Position numbers and translations under genes: made by a program. 64,000 nt of DNA from Pseudomonadota bacterium (GTDB lineage Bacteria; Pseudomonadota; Alphaproteobacteria; Rhizobiales; Rhizobiaceae), in NCBI GenBank assembly GCA_023451735.1, contig JAEXYH010000060.1, positions 30,176 to 94,175 on the forward strand, in the 5' to 3' direction. How positions within the stretch are numbered: the first letter of the stretch is position 1; every line of letters begins with the position of its first letter. The notes below the pieces were generated by a model. The model saw only the letters and a program-made list of their open reading frames with translations, made no database searches and was not told where the DNA came from. This document shows positions 49,536 through 58,423 of the stretch, in pieces.

Positions 49536-50710
49536 GCGTAACGCTGAATTTTACGCGCGAGGAATATGCTGAGCGCCTTTCCAAAACCCGCCAAGCGATG
49601 GAAGAGGCCGGTATCGATCTCCTGATCGTCACCGATCCATCCAATATGCACTGGCTTACCGGCTATGACGGCTGGTCCTTCTATGTGCATCAATGCGTGA
49701 TGGTGCCGCCGAGCGGCGAACCGATCTGGTACGGCCGCAAGCAGGACGCCAACGGCGCCAAGCGCACTGCTTATCTCGACCACGACAACATCGTCGGCTA
49801 CCCGGACCACTATGTCCAGTCGACAGAACGGCACCCGATGGATCTGCTGTCGCAGATCATCGATGAGCGCAAATGGTCGAGCCTTACGGTCGGCGTCGAG
49901 ATGGACAATTATTATTTCTCAGCCGCCGCCTTTGCCTCGCTTCAGAAGCATCTGCCGAATGCCCGCTTCAAGGATGCAGCAGGTCTCGTTAATTGGCAAC
50001 GCGCCGTCAAAAGTCCGACCGAACTCGACTATATGCGCCGGGCCGGCAAGATCGTCGAACTGATGCACAAGCGCATCGTCGATGTCGTCGAGCCTGGCAT
50101 GCGGAAATGCGATCTCGTGGCTGAGATTTACGATGCCGGCATTCGGGGCACGTCCGAGTTCGGTGGCGACTATCCGGCGATCGTCCCACTTCTGCCATCG
50201 GGAGCCGATGCTTCTGCACCACACCTGACATGGGACGACAAGCCGATGCGATCCGGTGAAGGCACGTTCTTCGAGATTGCCGGCGCCTATAAGCGCTATC
50301 ACTGCCCGCTATCGCGCACCGTGTTTCTCGGCAAGCCGACGCAAGCTTTTCTCGATGCGGAAAAAGCAACTCTCGAAGGCATGGAGGCAGGTCTCTCGGC
50401 CGCCAGGCCGGGTAATACCTGTGAAGACATCGCTAACGCCTTCTTCGCCGTGCTGAAGAAATACGGGATCATCAAGGACAACCGCACCGGCTATCCGATC
50501 GGCCTCTCCTATCCGCCGGATTGGGGCGAGCGCACGATGAGCCTGCGCCCGGGCGACCGCACGGAGCTGAAACCTGGCATGACCTTCCATTTCATGACCG
50601 GTCTCTGGCTCGAAGACATGGGGCTCGAAATCACCGAAAGCATCGCGATCACTGAAACCGGCGTTGAATGCCTGTCGAACGTGCCGCGCCAGCTCTTCGT
50701 AAAGGGCTGA
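49532..50710 (+). CDS. doeA: DoeA (EutD), ectoine hydrolase
   Basis: 392 aa with a GTG start in the GTGA overlap. It is an M24 creatinase/aminopeptidase-fold enzyme (LIVTDPSNMHWLTGYDGWSF, VKSPTELDYMRRAGKIVELM, GEGTFFEIAGAYKRYHCPLS). DoeA opens the ectoine ring to N-alpha-acetyl-L-2,4-diaminobutyrate, which is also the inducer sensed by EnuR. Neighbours eutC and doeB fit the standard eutABCDE order, where it is called EutD. Confidence 0.94.
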   Translation: MSVTLNFTREEYAERLSKTRQAMEEAGIDLLIVTDPSNMHWLTGYDGWSFYVHQCVMVPPSGEPIWYGRKQDANGAKRTAYLDHDNIVGYPDHYVQSTERHPMDLLSQIIDERKWSSLTVGVEMDNYYFSAAAFASLQKHLPNARFKDAAGLVNWQRAVKSPTELDYMRRAGKIVELMHKRIVDVVEPGMRKCDLVAEIYDAGIRGTSEFGGDYPAIVPLLPSGADASAPHLTWDDKPMRSGEGTFFEIAGAYKRYHCPLSRTVFLGKPTQAFLDAEKATLEGMEAGLSAARPGNTCEDIANAFFAVLKKYGIIKDNRTGYPIGLSYPPDWGERTMSLRPGDRTELKPGMTFHFMTGLWLEDMGLEITESIAITETGVECLSNVPRQLFVKG

Positions 50711-50714
50711 AACC

Positions 50715-51728
50715 ATGCTGAGAAGCGCCCTTCGCCCCTCCCCCATTACCCCTTCCGTCGATTTCGGCGCGAAGGGTGTTCAGCACGGTCATCTGCGCCT
50801 GCCCTACAGCCGCGACGATAGTGCCTGGGGCTCGGTGATGATCCCGATCTGTGTCATCGCCAACGGCGAAGGGCCGACCGCCCTTCTTACCGGTGCCAAT
50901 CACGGCGACGAGTATGAGGGGCCGGCCGCGCTTTTCGAGCTGGCGCAGACACTCGATGCGACGCAGGTAAGCGGGCGTGTCATCATCGTGCCTGCACTGA
51001 ACTATCCGGCATTTCGCGCCGGCACACGCACCTCGCCGATCGACCGCGGAAACCTGAACCGCAGCTTCCCCGGTCGACCGGATGGTACGGTGACGGAAAA
51101 GATCGCTGATTATGTCACGCGCCAGCTGATCCCACTGGCCGACGTTGTGCTTGACTTTCATTCAGGCGGCAAGACGCTCGACTTCCTGCCCTATGCGGCA
51201 GCACACGAACTGCCAGACAAGGATCAGGAAGCGCGTTGCTTTGATGCCGTGGCGGCTTTCGGGGCGCCCTATTCTATGAAGATGCTGGAAATCGATGCGG
51301 TTGGCATGCTCGACACGACCGTCGAAGAAATGGGCAAGGTCTTTGTCACGACCGAACTCGGCGGAGCCGGCACTGCCAGCGCGAAAACGATAGAGATTGC
51401 GCGAAAGGGTAGTCTCAACCTGCTGCGTCATGCCGGAATCTTGAACGGTTCGCCTGACGTTCAGGCGACACGCTGGCTGGACATGCCATCGAGCGACTGT
51501 TTCACTTTTGCCGAGGATGGCGGGCTTATCGCCTTTGCCTGCGATCTGGGCGCACCGGTCAGAAAGGGTGAGACAGTCGCCCGGGTGTACCCCGCGGGCA
51601 AGACCGGCCTTGCACCAATCGAATACCGCGCGGCCATGGATGGCGTGTTAGCGGCGCGCCATGTGCCCGGCCTCATCAAGGCCGGTGACTGCCTTTCCGT
51701 CATCGCCACGATTACGGAGAAAACCTGA
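50715..51728 (+). CDS. doeB: DoeB (EutE), N-acetyl-L-2,4-diaminobutyrate deacetylase
   Basis: 337 aa, a zinc-dependent AstE/aspartoacylase-family deacylase. The metal site is seen in LLTGANHGDEYEGPAALFEL (His and Glu) and VVLDFHSGGKTLDF (His); RSFPGRPDGTVTEKIADYV is the substrate-binding region. It removes acetate from acetyl-diaminobutyrate, giving diaminobutyrate for the aminotransferase at 44408. It begins 4 nt after doeA. Confidence 0.93.
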   Translation: MLRSALRPSPITPSVDFGAKGVQHGHLRLPYSRDDSAWGSVMIPICVIANGEGPTALLTGANHGDEYEGPAALFELAQTLDATQVSGRVIIVPALNYPAFRAGTRTSPIDRGNLNRSFPGRPDGTVTEKIADYVTRQLIPLADVVLDFHSGGKTLDFLPYAAAHELPDKDQEARCFDAVAAFGAPYSMKMLEIDAVGMLDTTVEEMGKVFVTTELGGAGTASAKTIEIARKGSLNLLRHAGILNGSPDVQATRWLDMPSSDCFTFAEDGGLIAFACDLGAPVRKGETVARVYPAGKTGLAPIEYRAAMDGVLAARHVPGLIKAGDCLSVIATITEKT

Positions 51729-51789
51729 CCAGACCAACGGCGTGAGATCCGAAAACGGACCACGAAAACCCAACCAGAGGAGTCTTCAC

Positions 51790-52641
51790 ATGCGCATCAT
51801 CAAAATCGCCGGGCTTTCCGCCCTCGCCCTTACCATCGGCATTACGTCTGCCAGCGCCCTTACCGTCGAAGAGGTCAAAGAGCAGGGCTACATCCGCGCC
51901 GCGACGGCTAACGAAGTTCCCTATTCTTACATGCAGCCTGATGGCACCTCTGCCGGCATTGGCCCGGACGTGGCTAATGCCGTTCTGAAGTCCATGGGCA
52001 TCGAGGAAGTCAACTGGACGGTGACGCCTTTCGGCACGCTGATCCCGGGCCTGAAAGCCCGCCGATTCGACTTCGCGGCCGCTGAACAGAATATTTCGCC
52101 CGAGCGCTGCAAGCAGGTCTCATTTACCGAGCCGAACTCGTCCTATGGCGAAGGTCTTCTGGTGAAAAAAGGCAATCCGAAAGGACTGACAACCTATGCC
52201 GACATCGCAAAGGACCCGTCGCTGAAGGTGGCCGTCGTCTCCGGTGCAAACAATGTCGACTTTCTGCGGGCAGTCGGCGTCAAGGACGAACAGATCGTCT
52301 TCATTCCCGCCAATGCCGATGCGATTCCGACCGTACAGAGCCGAACAGATGCATATGCGGCCACCGAACTGACCGTCTCGGAACTCGCCAAGGGTCAAGC
52401 CAATGTCGAGCAGGTCGCGCCGTTTGAAGATCCAATCGTCAAGGATGCCCCGGTCCGTAACTATGGCGGTTTCGCCTTCCGCCCGGAGGACAAGGAATTG
52501 CGCGACGCCTTCAATGCCGCGCTCGTCGAGTTCCGCAAGACGGATGACTACAAGAAGATCCTGACCAAGTACGGCCTGTCCGAGCAGAGCATCGCTGCGG
52601 CTGCCGAAAAGAACGTGGCCGACCTCTGCGCCGGCAAATAA
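51790..52641 (+). CDS. ehuB: EhuB, ectoine/hydroxyectoine-binding protein
   Basis: 283 aa with CCAGAGGAG about 10 nt ahead. A signal peptide (about residues 1-22, ending SASA) leads a family-3 binding protein. The mature start, LTVEEVKEQGYIRAATANEV, and the YSYMQPDGTSAGIGPDVANA and FGTLIPGLKARRFDFAAAEQ segments match EhuB, which binds ectoines through aromatic residues. The first gene of the importer part, it precedes a strong stem-loop before ehuC. Confidence 0.93.
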   Translation: MRIIKIAGLSALALTIGITSASALTVEEVKEQGYIRAATANEVPYSYMQPDGTSAGIGPDVANAVLKSMGIEEVNWTVTPFGTLIPGLKARRFDFAAAEQNISPERCKQVSFTEPNSSYGEGLLVKKGNPKGLTTYADIAKDPSLKVAVVSGANNVDFLRAVGVKDEQIVFIPANADAIPTVQSRTDAYAATELTVSELAKGQANVEQVAPFEDPIVKDAPVRNYGGFAFRPEDKELRDAFNAALVEFRKTDDYKKILTKYGLSEQSIAAAAEKNVADLCAGK

Positions 52642-52649
52642 CGGCAAAA

Positions 52650-52673
52650 GGCGCCCGGTTCCGACCGGGCGCC
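52650..52673 (+). terminator. GC-rich stem-loop between ehuB and ehuC
   Basis: GGCGCCCGG (52650-52658) and CCGGGCGCC (52665-52673) form a perfect 9-bp stem with a 6-nt loop. No U-tract follows (ATTCGTG), so it more likely protects the ehuB end from 3' decay, raising binding-protein levels, than terminates fully. Confidence 0.6.
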
Positions 52674-52703
52674 ATTCGTGAAAAAAACTCGGGAGACTTC
52701 CAG

Positions 52704-53369
52704 ATGGACTGGACAGCCTACCTGCCGATGCTCTGGCAAGGTACCGTCGTTACCATGACGATCACGCTGGCGTCGATTGCCGTTGGAGCGGTGCTTGCCT
52801 TCTTCTTCGGGATTCTTCGCGTTGAAGGCGGGCCTATCCTCTCGGCTGTCGCGCTTTGCTACACGGAAGTGTTTCGTGGCACCTCACTGTTCGTTCAGCT
52901 CTTCTGGTTCTATTACGCATTACCGCTGGTCGGATTGAGCTTCGATCCTATCACGACAGGCATTCTCGTGCTCGCCGCCCATGCCGGCGGGTATGGTGCG
53001 GAGATCGTGCGCGGCGCCCTCTCTTCAGTGTCGACGCAGCAGCTGGAAGCCGCCCGCGCGCTGAACTTCAGCCGTTTCCAGACGCTGTTTCGCATTTCAC
53101 TGCCTCAGGCGGTCGTCGAAATGATGCCGGCCTTCGGCAATCTCGCCATCGAGACGCTGAAACTTTCCTCGCTCGTGTCACTGATATCCATCGCGGATCT
53201 CACCTTCGCGGCTCAGTCGATCCGCAACATCACGCTCGATAGCGCCAGCATCTATTCGATCACGCTTCTCTGCTATTTCGCCATGTCGCTCGTGCTGATG
53301 GTCGCAATCCGGGTGATCGAGCGCTTCGTGCGGCGCGGCGACATCTTCCCCAGCATCCGTCATTCGTGA
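52704..53369 (+). CDS. ehuC: EhuC, ectoine ABC permease
   Basis: 221 aa with about five membrane helices. TEVFRGTSLFVQLFWFYYAL and the coupling loop with QQLEAARALNFSRFQTLFRI are typical of the polar amino-acid permeases. GGAGA precedes the ATG. It pairs with EhuD, which begins 13 nt later. In Sinorhizobium the homologous system imports ectoine and hydroxyectoine as nutrients rather than osmolytes. Confidence 0.93.
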   Translation: MDWTAYLPMLWQGTVVTMTITLASIAVGAVLAFFFGILRVEGGPILSAVALCYTEVFRGTSLFVQLFWFYYALPLVGLSFDPITTGILVLAAHAGGYGAEIVRGALSSVSTQQLEAARALNFSRFQTLFRISLPQAVVEMMPAFGNLAIETLKLSSLVSLISIADLTFAAQSIRNITLDSASIYSITLLCYFAMSLVLMVAIRVIERFVRRGDIFPSIRHS

Positions 53370-53382
53370 GGGCTCTACAGTT

Positions 53383-54075
53383 ATGATGTATGGTTACGAA
53401 TGGGACACGACGACCTGGGTCACCTATGCGACCTCAATCCTGCCAATCATCCTGATCGGTTTGACGGTCACGTTGAAGGCAGCAGCAGCCGGTTTTGCCA
53501 TTGCGCTGGTTCTTGGTCTCGTTTTCGCGCTGCTGCGCCGCAGCCGTATCAAGGTCATTTCCTGGCCGACAGCTTTGATTGTCGAGTTTCTACGCGATAC
53601 GCCGCTTCTGGTGCAGCTCTTCTTTCTTTACTATGTTCTGCCCGATTTCGGCATCGTGCTCCCCGCGTTTCTCACCGGCGCACTCGCGCTCGGCCTGCAA
53701 TATGCCGCCTACACTTCGGAAGTCTATCGCGGCGGCATCGAAGCCGTGCATCATGGCCAATGGGAAGCGGCCACCGCGCTCAACCTGACGCGCATGCAAA
53801 CCTATCGCGACATCATCATTCCCCAGTCGATCCCGCGTATCGTACCTGCCATGGGCAACTATCTCGTCGCCATGATCAAGGAAACGCCCGTCCTCTCCGT
53901 GGTGACCGTTCTCGAGATGATGGGGCTCGCGAACATGATCGGGGAACGTACATTCGAATATCTCGTGCCGCTGACGCTTGTCGGCCTGATCTTCCTCCTC
54001 CTGACGCTGATCTGCTCGGCGGGCCTCCACCGTTTGCAGAAAGCTCTCCCGAAAGCAGGAATACCCTTGCGATGA
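53383..54075 (+). CDS. ehuD: EhuD, ectoine ABC permease
   Basis: 230 aa, homologous to EhuC: VEFLRDTPLLVQLFFLYYVL and coupling loop QWEAATALNLTRMQTYRDII. Its stop overlaps the ATG of ehuA by 4 nt. The two permeases should form the membrane heterodimer. Confidence 0.93.
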   Translation: MMYGYEWDTTTWVTYATSILPIILIGLTVTLKAAAAGFAIALVLGLVFALLRRSRIKVISWPTALIVEFLRDTPLLVQLFFLYYVLPDFGIVLPAFLTGALALGLQYAAYTSEVYRGGIEAVHHGQWEAATALNLTRMQTYRDIIIPQSIPRIVPAMGNYLVAMIKETPVLSVVTVLEMMGLANMIGERTFEYLVPLTLVGLIFLLLTLICSAGLHRLQKALPKAGIPLR

Positions 54076-54851
54076 CCGATAACAATAATCAGCCTCTCAT
54101 CGAATTTTCCGATGTTACCAAGCGCTTCGGTATTCTGACCGTGCTCGACCAGTTCAATTTCAGCGTCGCAAAGGGCGAGAAGGTTACGTTGATCGGCCCA
54201 TCAGGCTCAGGCAAATCGACGGTTCTTCGTATCCTGATGACGCTGGAGCCGTTCCAGGAGGGCAAGCTCACGCTCGGCGATATGTCCTATCACGAAGCGG
54301 ACGGCAAAGGTCCTTTCCACGCCTCGGAGAAACATCTGCGCAAGATCCGCAATCACGTCGGGATGGTGTTCCAGAGCTTTAATCTCTTTCCGCATATGAC
54401 GGTTCTGCGCAATGTCGTTGAAGCACCGGTCCGGGTGCTGGGGATGGAGCGGGCGGAGGCCGAAGCGCGTGCGACCGAACTCCTGCAGATGGTGGGCCTT
54501 GCGGATAAGAAGGATCACTATCCGGTGCAGCTTTCCGGCGGCCAGCAACAGCGCGTCGCGATCGCCCGCGCGCTTGCGATGCGACCGCGCGTTTTGCTTT
54601 TCGATGAGCCGACCTCGGCGCTCGATCCGCAGTTGGTGGGAGAAGTCCTTTCGGTTATCCGGGGCTTGGCACATGAGCATGATCTGACAATGCTGCTCGT
54701 CACCCACGAGATGCGCTTCGCCCGTGAGGTGTCGGACCGCGTCTGCTTCTTTGACAAAGGGCGCATCTGCGAAGAAGGCTCGCCGGAACAGATATTTGCT
54801 GCACCAAAAGAAGATCGCACCCGCGAATTTCTATCTTCAGTTCTCGGGTAG
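54072..54851 (+). CDS. ehuA: EhuA, ectoine ABC ATPase
   Basis: 259 aa from the ATG at 54072. Walker A is LIGPSGSGKSTVLRILMTLE, the Q-loop is in VFQSFNLFPHMTV, the signature is LSGGQQQRVAIARAL, and Walker B is VLLFDEPTSALDPQ, followed by VTHEMRFAREVSDR. It ends the run eutB-eutC-doeA-doeB-ehuB-ehuC-ehuD-ehuA. The more common order places ehuA first; here it is last. Confidence 0.93.
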   Translation: MTDNNNQPLIEFSDVTKRFGILTVLDQFNFSVAKGEKVTLIGPSGSGKSTVLRILMTLEPFQEGKLTLGDMSYHEADGKGPFHASEKHLRKIRNHVGMVFQSFNLFPHMTVLRNVVEAPVRVLGMERAEAEARATELLQMVGLADKKDHYPVQLSGGQQQRVAIARALAMRPRVLLFDEPTSALDPQLVGEVLSVIRGLAHEHDLTMLLVTHEMRFAREVSDRVCFFDKGRICEEGSPEQIFAAPKEDRTREFLSSVLG

Positions 54852-55079
54852 GGCGAGCCGCTTGACCAGGGTTTCACATCACAACATCATGGTCTTGATG
54901 GGATCCGAACCAACGTACCGTTAGTTGTTGCCTAACGCCTACAATGCGGACGCCGCTTACCTGCGATGGAGAAAGTTCAAGACAGCCAGCGCGAGTAGCG
55001 CCGGGTTAGCTCTAGGAAGGTCGATGGAAATGCGGACAGTATGGTCGATATCCGCCCCTCGACCTCAGAGGCGGAGACG

Positions 55080-55546
55080 CAGGCCGGAAACCGGCGTGTT
55101 CTTCCAGAACCGAGGCGCCGGCTTTTTGCTCCAGCCGAAACCGAACCAACTGCAGCCAAAGCAAGCGCCCTTTCCATACGCTCAACCCGGCAACGGCCTT
55201 CCTGAACGATGGGCACATCATGGCCTATGGCACGATGGCGGGCGAAGGGCAACTTAAGACCCAGGCGGCTATCTTCACACGCTACGCCCGCCATTGCGTG
55301 CCCCCGCAGCAGCCCATTACCGCACCCCAATGGCTGCTCGGTCGGACTTGGGGCGAAACAGCACGAACCTGAAGATGGAAGACCGATTCCCGGCTCCGCT
55401 CGTGGCCGCGTTGCGATCCGTCGGGCACGACGTCGAACTCATAGGGGATTTTTTGGATTCGTACGGCCATGCCGGAGCGATCGTCGGCCACCCTTTCGGG
55501 TTGCGTGAGGGCGCAATTGACACCCAAGCCGATGGGATCGCAATGT
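55080..55546 (+). pseudogene. Gamma-glutamyltransferase remnant with two frameshifts
   Basis: Three successive frames give the C-terminal end of a gamma-glutamyltransferase-like protein. The first reads PETGVFFQNRGAGFLLQPKP, the second FHTLNPATAFLNDGHIMAYG then APQWLLGRTWGE, the third NLKMEDRFPAPLVAALRSVG and SYGHAGAIVGHPFGLREGAI to a TGA at about 55544. Each join is a single-nucleotide shift, near 55170 and 55355. The N-terminal part, including the catalytic Thr, is absent. It is not functional. Confidence 0.82.
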
Positions 55547-55548
55547 GA

Positions 55549-55949
55549 CTGCGCGCAAAGATTATCATCAGCGACAAAGTCGCCTTTTGCTCTTGGGCGG
55601 AATCGAACTGTCGACGCGCTCCTTAGATAAGCTAAGCCCTTAATAATAGGGAACCTGGCTGCCGCATAAGCCGCTATTCTGGATGCTCGTAAGAACTCTT
55701 AGATTTAAGTTAACGCGACCGCTCAAGCTGCCCACGCTGTCATGTCAACAGTATGCCATAGCACAGCTTTTGATCAAGCCAGACAGGCCGATCAAAACTC
55801 CAGATATCAAACACGTGCGGTGTCAAATACGATAAACCAGCAAGTTCACAGCGTCCAGAAAACACTCAACGAAGTCGACAGCGACTAATACTTCAGACTT
55901 GTCGATCAGGATGAGCTACCATCTTTCTATTGATGCGAGATGGACTGGT
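55549..55949. other. Intergenic stretch, no gene seen
   Basis: About 400 nt, A+T-richer than the surroundings, between the decayed transferase and the minus-strand operon end. A tRNA-like scrap (minus strand, near 55588-55640) contains GTTCGATTCC, but the T-stem does not pair and no cloverleaf follows. Nothing else is supported. Confidence 0.35.
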
Positions 55950-55977
55950 CCCGGGAGTTCGGAACTTCCCTCCCGGG
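55950..55977 (-). terminator. Stem-loop at the end of the minus-strand sugar/amino-acid operon
   Basis: CCCGGGAG (55950-55957) and CTCCCGGG (55970-55977) form a perfect 8-bp stem with a 12-nt loop, 10 nt beyond the stop of the last binding protein. No U-tract is present on the minus strand, so it may be a 3' stabiliser or Rho-dependent end. Confidence 0.45.
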
Positions 55978-55986
55978 AAACCTCCA

Positions 55987-56787
55987 TCACTTACCTTTCA
56001 GGATCTCGTCCGGAAGCGGATGCCCATGGTAGCGTTGGTAGATCTCGTTCAGCTTACCGTTCTTCAGATTAGCTGAAACCCACTCGTTCACTGCGACCAA
56101 AAGCTCCGGTTCGTTCTTCCGGACACCGACGGCAAGATCGAAGACACGGATCGTGAACTTCGGTTCGAATCCCTGCGCCTTCGCTTTGACAGCAATTTGC
56201 TTGATAAGAGCTTCGGAAGTGGCGACGATCGTGGCCTGGCCTGAGACGGCAGCGGTTACCATCGCGCCTTCGTCATCGTAGCGCGCAATGGTGAAGCCGA
56301 CCTCGGAGGACCTCTTGGTCATATCGACATCCTGGGTCGTGCCTCGGCATACGGTCACTACTTTGCCCTTGAGGTCGGACCAATCCATAACCTGCATAGA
56401 TGCCGGCGCGCCGACCATCGAGAGTTGGCCGGAATATGGTGTCGAGAAATCAATGACCTGTTTGCGTTCTTCGGTCACTGCCAGTGTTGATATGACGATA
56501 TCCGCCTTGTTTGTCTGCAGGTTCGGAATTCGCGTCGCGCCAGTCGTTTGAACGATTTCGAGCTTCACTCCCCAGTCATTCGCCAAGAGTTCCGCCGTCT
56601 CGACATCCGATCCGATCGCCTTTAGGCTTCCGTCGAGCATGCCGTTCGGTGGGCTCGCCAGATCGATCGAGACGCGCACTTTCCCTGCTGCCTTGATATC
56701 AGCAAGCGCATCAGCCGAAGCCGGAGCGGCTGCGAATGCGGTAACCACGATGACGACGCTCATCGTCAGGAATTTTCTGATTGTCAT
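55987..56787 (-). CDS. Polar amino-acid-type substrate-binding protein, second tandem copy
   Basis: 266 aa with a signal peptide (to about residue 25, ending ASA). It is a family-3 binding protein: KVRVSIDLASPPNGMLDGSL, GSDVETAELLANDWGVKLEI, VQTTGATRIPNLQTNKADIV. It closely parallels the protein encoded just upstream in the operon (56870-57667), sharing most of these segments, so the two arose by duplication. One transporter core (57696-59809) serves both. Two binding proteins may widen ligand range. Confidence 0.9.
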   Translation of the reverse strand: MTIRKFLTMSVVIVVTAFAAAPASADALADIKAAGKVRVSIDLASPPNGMLDGSLKAIGSDVETAELLANDWGVKLEIVQTTGATRIPNLQTNKADIVISTLAVTEERKQVIDFSTPYSGQLSMVGAPASMQVMDWSDLKGKVVTVCRGTTQDVDMTKRSSEVGFTIARYDDEGAMVTAAVSGQATIVATSEALIKQIAVKAKAQGFEPKFTIRVFDLAVGVRKNEPELLVAVNEWVSANLKNGKLNEIYQRYHGHPLPDEILKGK

Positions 56788-56869
56788 GCCTTCTCCTCCC
56801 CTTGGTTAAGTCATGTGCGGAACGTGGGCGACCGCAAAAAATGTCCGCTGCGAACGCCCACGATTTCTG

Positions 56870-57667
56870 TTACTTCGCGTTGACGATCTCCTCAGGCAGC
56901 GGGGTGCCGTGGTACTTCTGGTAGATCTCGTTCAACCTGCCGTTCTTCAGGTTTGCCGCGACCCATTCGTCGAGCTTGGCCAGCAGTTCCGGCTCGTTCT
57001 TTTTCACTCCGATGGCAAGATTCAGGACACGAATGGTGATCTTCGGCTCGAATGCCAAGGTCGGGTTCTTGTCATGGACCTGCTTCACGAGCGTGGCCGA
57101 TGTCGCGATCGCCTTTGCCTGTCCCGAAACGGCTGCGGTGACCATGGTCGCATCGTCATCGTAACGAGTGACGGTGAAACCATGCTCGCCCGCGAGTTTC
57201 GTCAGCTCGCTATCCTGCGTCGTGCCACGTGTCACGGTGACTGACTGCCCCTTAAGATCCGACCAATCCTTGATTGGGGATGCTGCCGGGGCGGCGATTA
57301 CCGACAGCAGGCCGGCGTATGGCTTCGAAAAATCGATGACCTGCGCGCGCTCCGGGGTCACCGAAAGCGTCGAGATGACAATGTCAGCCTTGTTCGTCTG
57401 AAGGTTGGGGATACGCGTAGCGCCCGTTGTCTGGATGAATTCAACTTCCAGCCCCCAGTCCTTGGCGAGAAGCTGCGCAGTCTCCACGTCTGAACCCACA
57501 GGCTTAAGGTTGGCATCGAGCATGCCGGATGGTGGGATTGCAAGATCCGTCGACACACGGATCTTTTTTGCCGCGATGATGTCAGCATATGTATCAGCCA
57601 TGGCCGGAACCGCCTGGGCCGTCAGCATCGCTCCCACGACGCCGAATGCGAGAAACTTCTTCAACAT
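56870..57667 (-). CDS. Polar amino-acid-type substrate-binding protein, first tandem copy
   Basis: 265 aa with a signal peptide ending AMA near residue 24. Segments KKIRVSTDLAIPPSGMLDAN, GSDVETAQLLAKDWGLEVEF and IQTTGATRIPNLQTNKADIV match the neighbouring copy closely. It follows the ATPase gene by 28 nt and precedes the second copy by 82 nt. Ligand unknown; the neighbouring sugar-phosphate isomerase and ribokinase suggest a sugar-acid or similar compound as well as amino acids. Confidence 0.9.
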   Translation of the reverse strand: MLKKFLAFGVVGAMLTAQAVPAMADTYADIIAAKKIRVSTDLAIPPSGMLDANLKPVGSDVETAQLLAKDWGLEVEFIQTTGATRIPNLQTNKADIVISTLSVTPERAQVIDFSKPYAGLLSVIAAPAASPIKDWSDLKGQSVTVTRGTTQDSELTKLAGEHGFTVTRYDDDATMVTAAVSGQAKAIATSATLVKQVHDKNPTLAFEPKITIRVLNLAIGVKKNEPELLAKLDEWVAANLKNGRLNEIYQKYHGTPLPEEIVNAK

Positions 57668-57695
57668 TTCATTCTCCTCCGTTTTATTTTTGATT

Positions 57696-58421
57696 TCAAA
57701 GATCGTGGCTCAGGAAGTCCTGCAGCTCCGATGTCGTTGGTGCACTCAGGATCGATGCGTCGCCCTCCTCGTGGACGAGCCCCCGGTGCATGAAGATCAC
57801 GCGGTCGGCAACCTTGCGTGCGAAGTTCATTTCGTGGGTGACCATGATCATCGTCATGCCGCTCTCGGCGAGCTTCTCGATGACACGCAGCACCTCACCC
57901 GTCAGCTTTGGATCGAGCGCCGACGTCACTTCATCGAACAGCATCACCTTGGGTTCCATCGCGAGTGATCGGGCGATAGCGCCACGCTGCTGTTGTCCAC
58001 CCGACAATTGTTCCGGATAGTGATTTGCCTTCTCACCGAGACCGACGCGTTCGAGTGCTGCCCGCGCAAGCTCGCGCGCCTGATCCTTCGGGACGTTCTT
58101 CACCGAGCGAGGAGCTAGCATGACGTTCTCTTCGATGGTGAGATGTGGGAAGAGATTGTAGCTTTGGAACACGATGCCTACATCGAGGCGAAGTTTGCGC
58201 AGGTCAAGCTTCGGGTCATGCACCTTGTGGTCAGCGACGATGATCTCGCCGCTGTCGATCACTTCGAGACGGTCGACGCATCGCAGGGCGGTACTTTTTC
58301 CGGAGCCGCTGGCACCGATCAGCGCAGCAACCTGGCCCTTTTCGACGGCGAAGCTCACACCCTGCAGCACGGTCAGCGCGCCAAAGCTCTTCTTGACTTG
58401 TTTTAGTGCGATCATGGACAT
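57696..58421 (-). CDS. Polar amino-acid-type ABC ATPase (GlnQ family)
   Basis: 241 aa. Walker A is LIGASGSGKSTALRCVDRLE, the Q-loop is in VFQSYNLFPHLTI, the signature is LSGGQQQRGAIARSL (a Gly replaces the usual Val after QQQR, a mild variation), Walker B is VMLFDEVTSALDPK, and VTHEMNFARKVADR follows. Its start lies 2 nt from the permease stop. It energises the importer with two binding proteins. Confidence 0.92.
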   Translation of the reverse strand: MSMIALKQVKKSFGALTVLQGVSFAVEKGQVAALIGASGSGKSTALRCVDRLEVIDSGEIIVADHKVHDPKLDLRKLRLDVGIVFQSYNLFPHLTIEENVMLAPRSVKNVPKDQARELARAALERVGLGEKANHYPEQLSGGQQQRGAIARSLAMEPKVMLFDEVTSALDPKLTGEVLRVIEKLAESGMTMIMVTHEMNFARKVADRVIFMHRGLVHEEGDASILSAPTTSELQDFLSHDL

Positions 58422-58423
58422 GA

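Noticed and set aside
53400..54851. A 483-codon open frame across ehuD and ehuA
   Set aside because: Only the part from 54072 is EhuA; the upstream part is an out-of-frame reading of ehuD.
55588..55640. Minus-strand tRNA 3' end containing GTTCGATTCC
   Set aside because: Only 3 of 5 T-stem pairs form and no anticodon or D arm can be found; at most a chance or decayed fragment.
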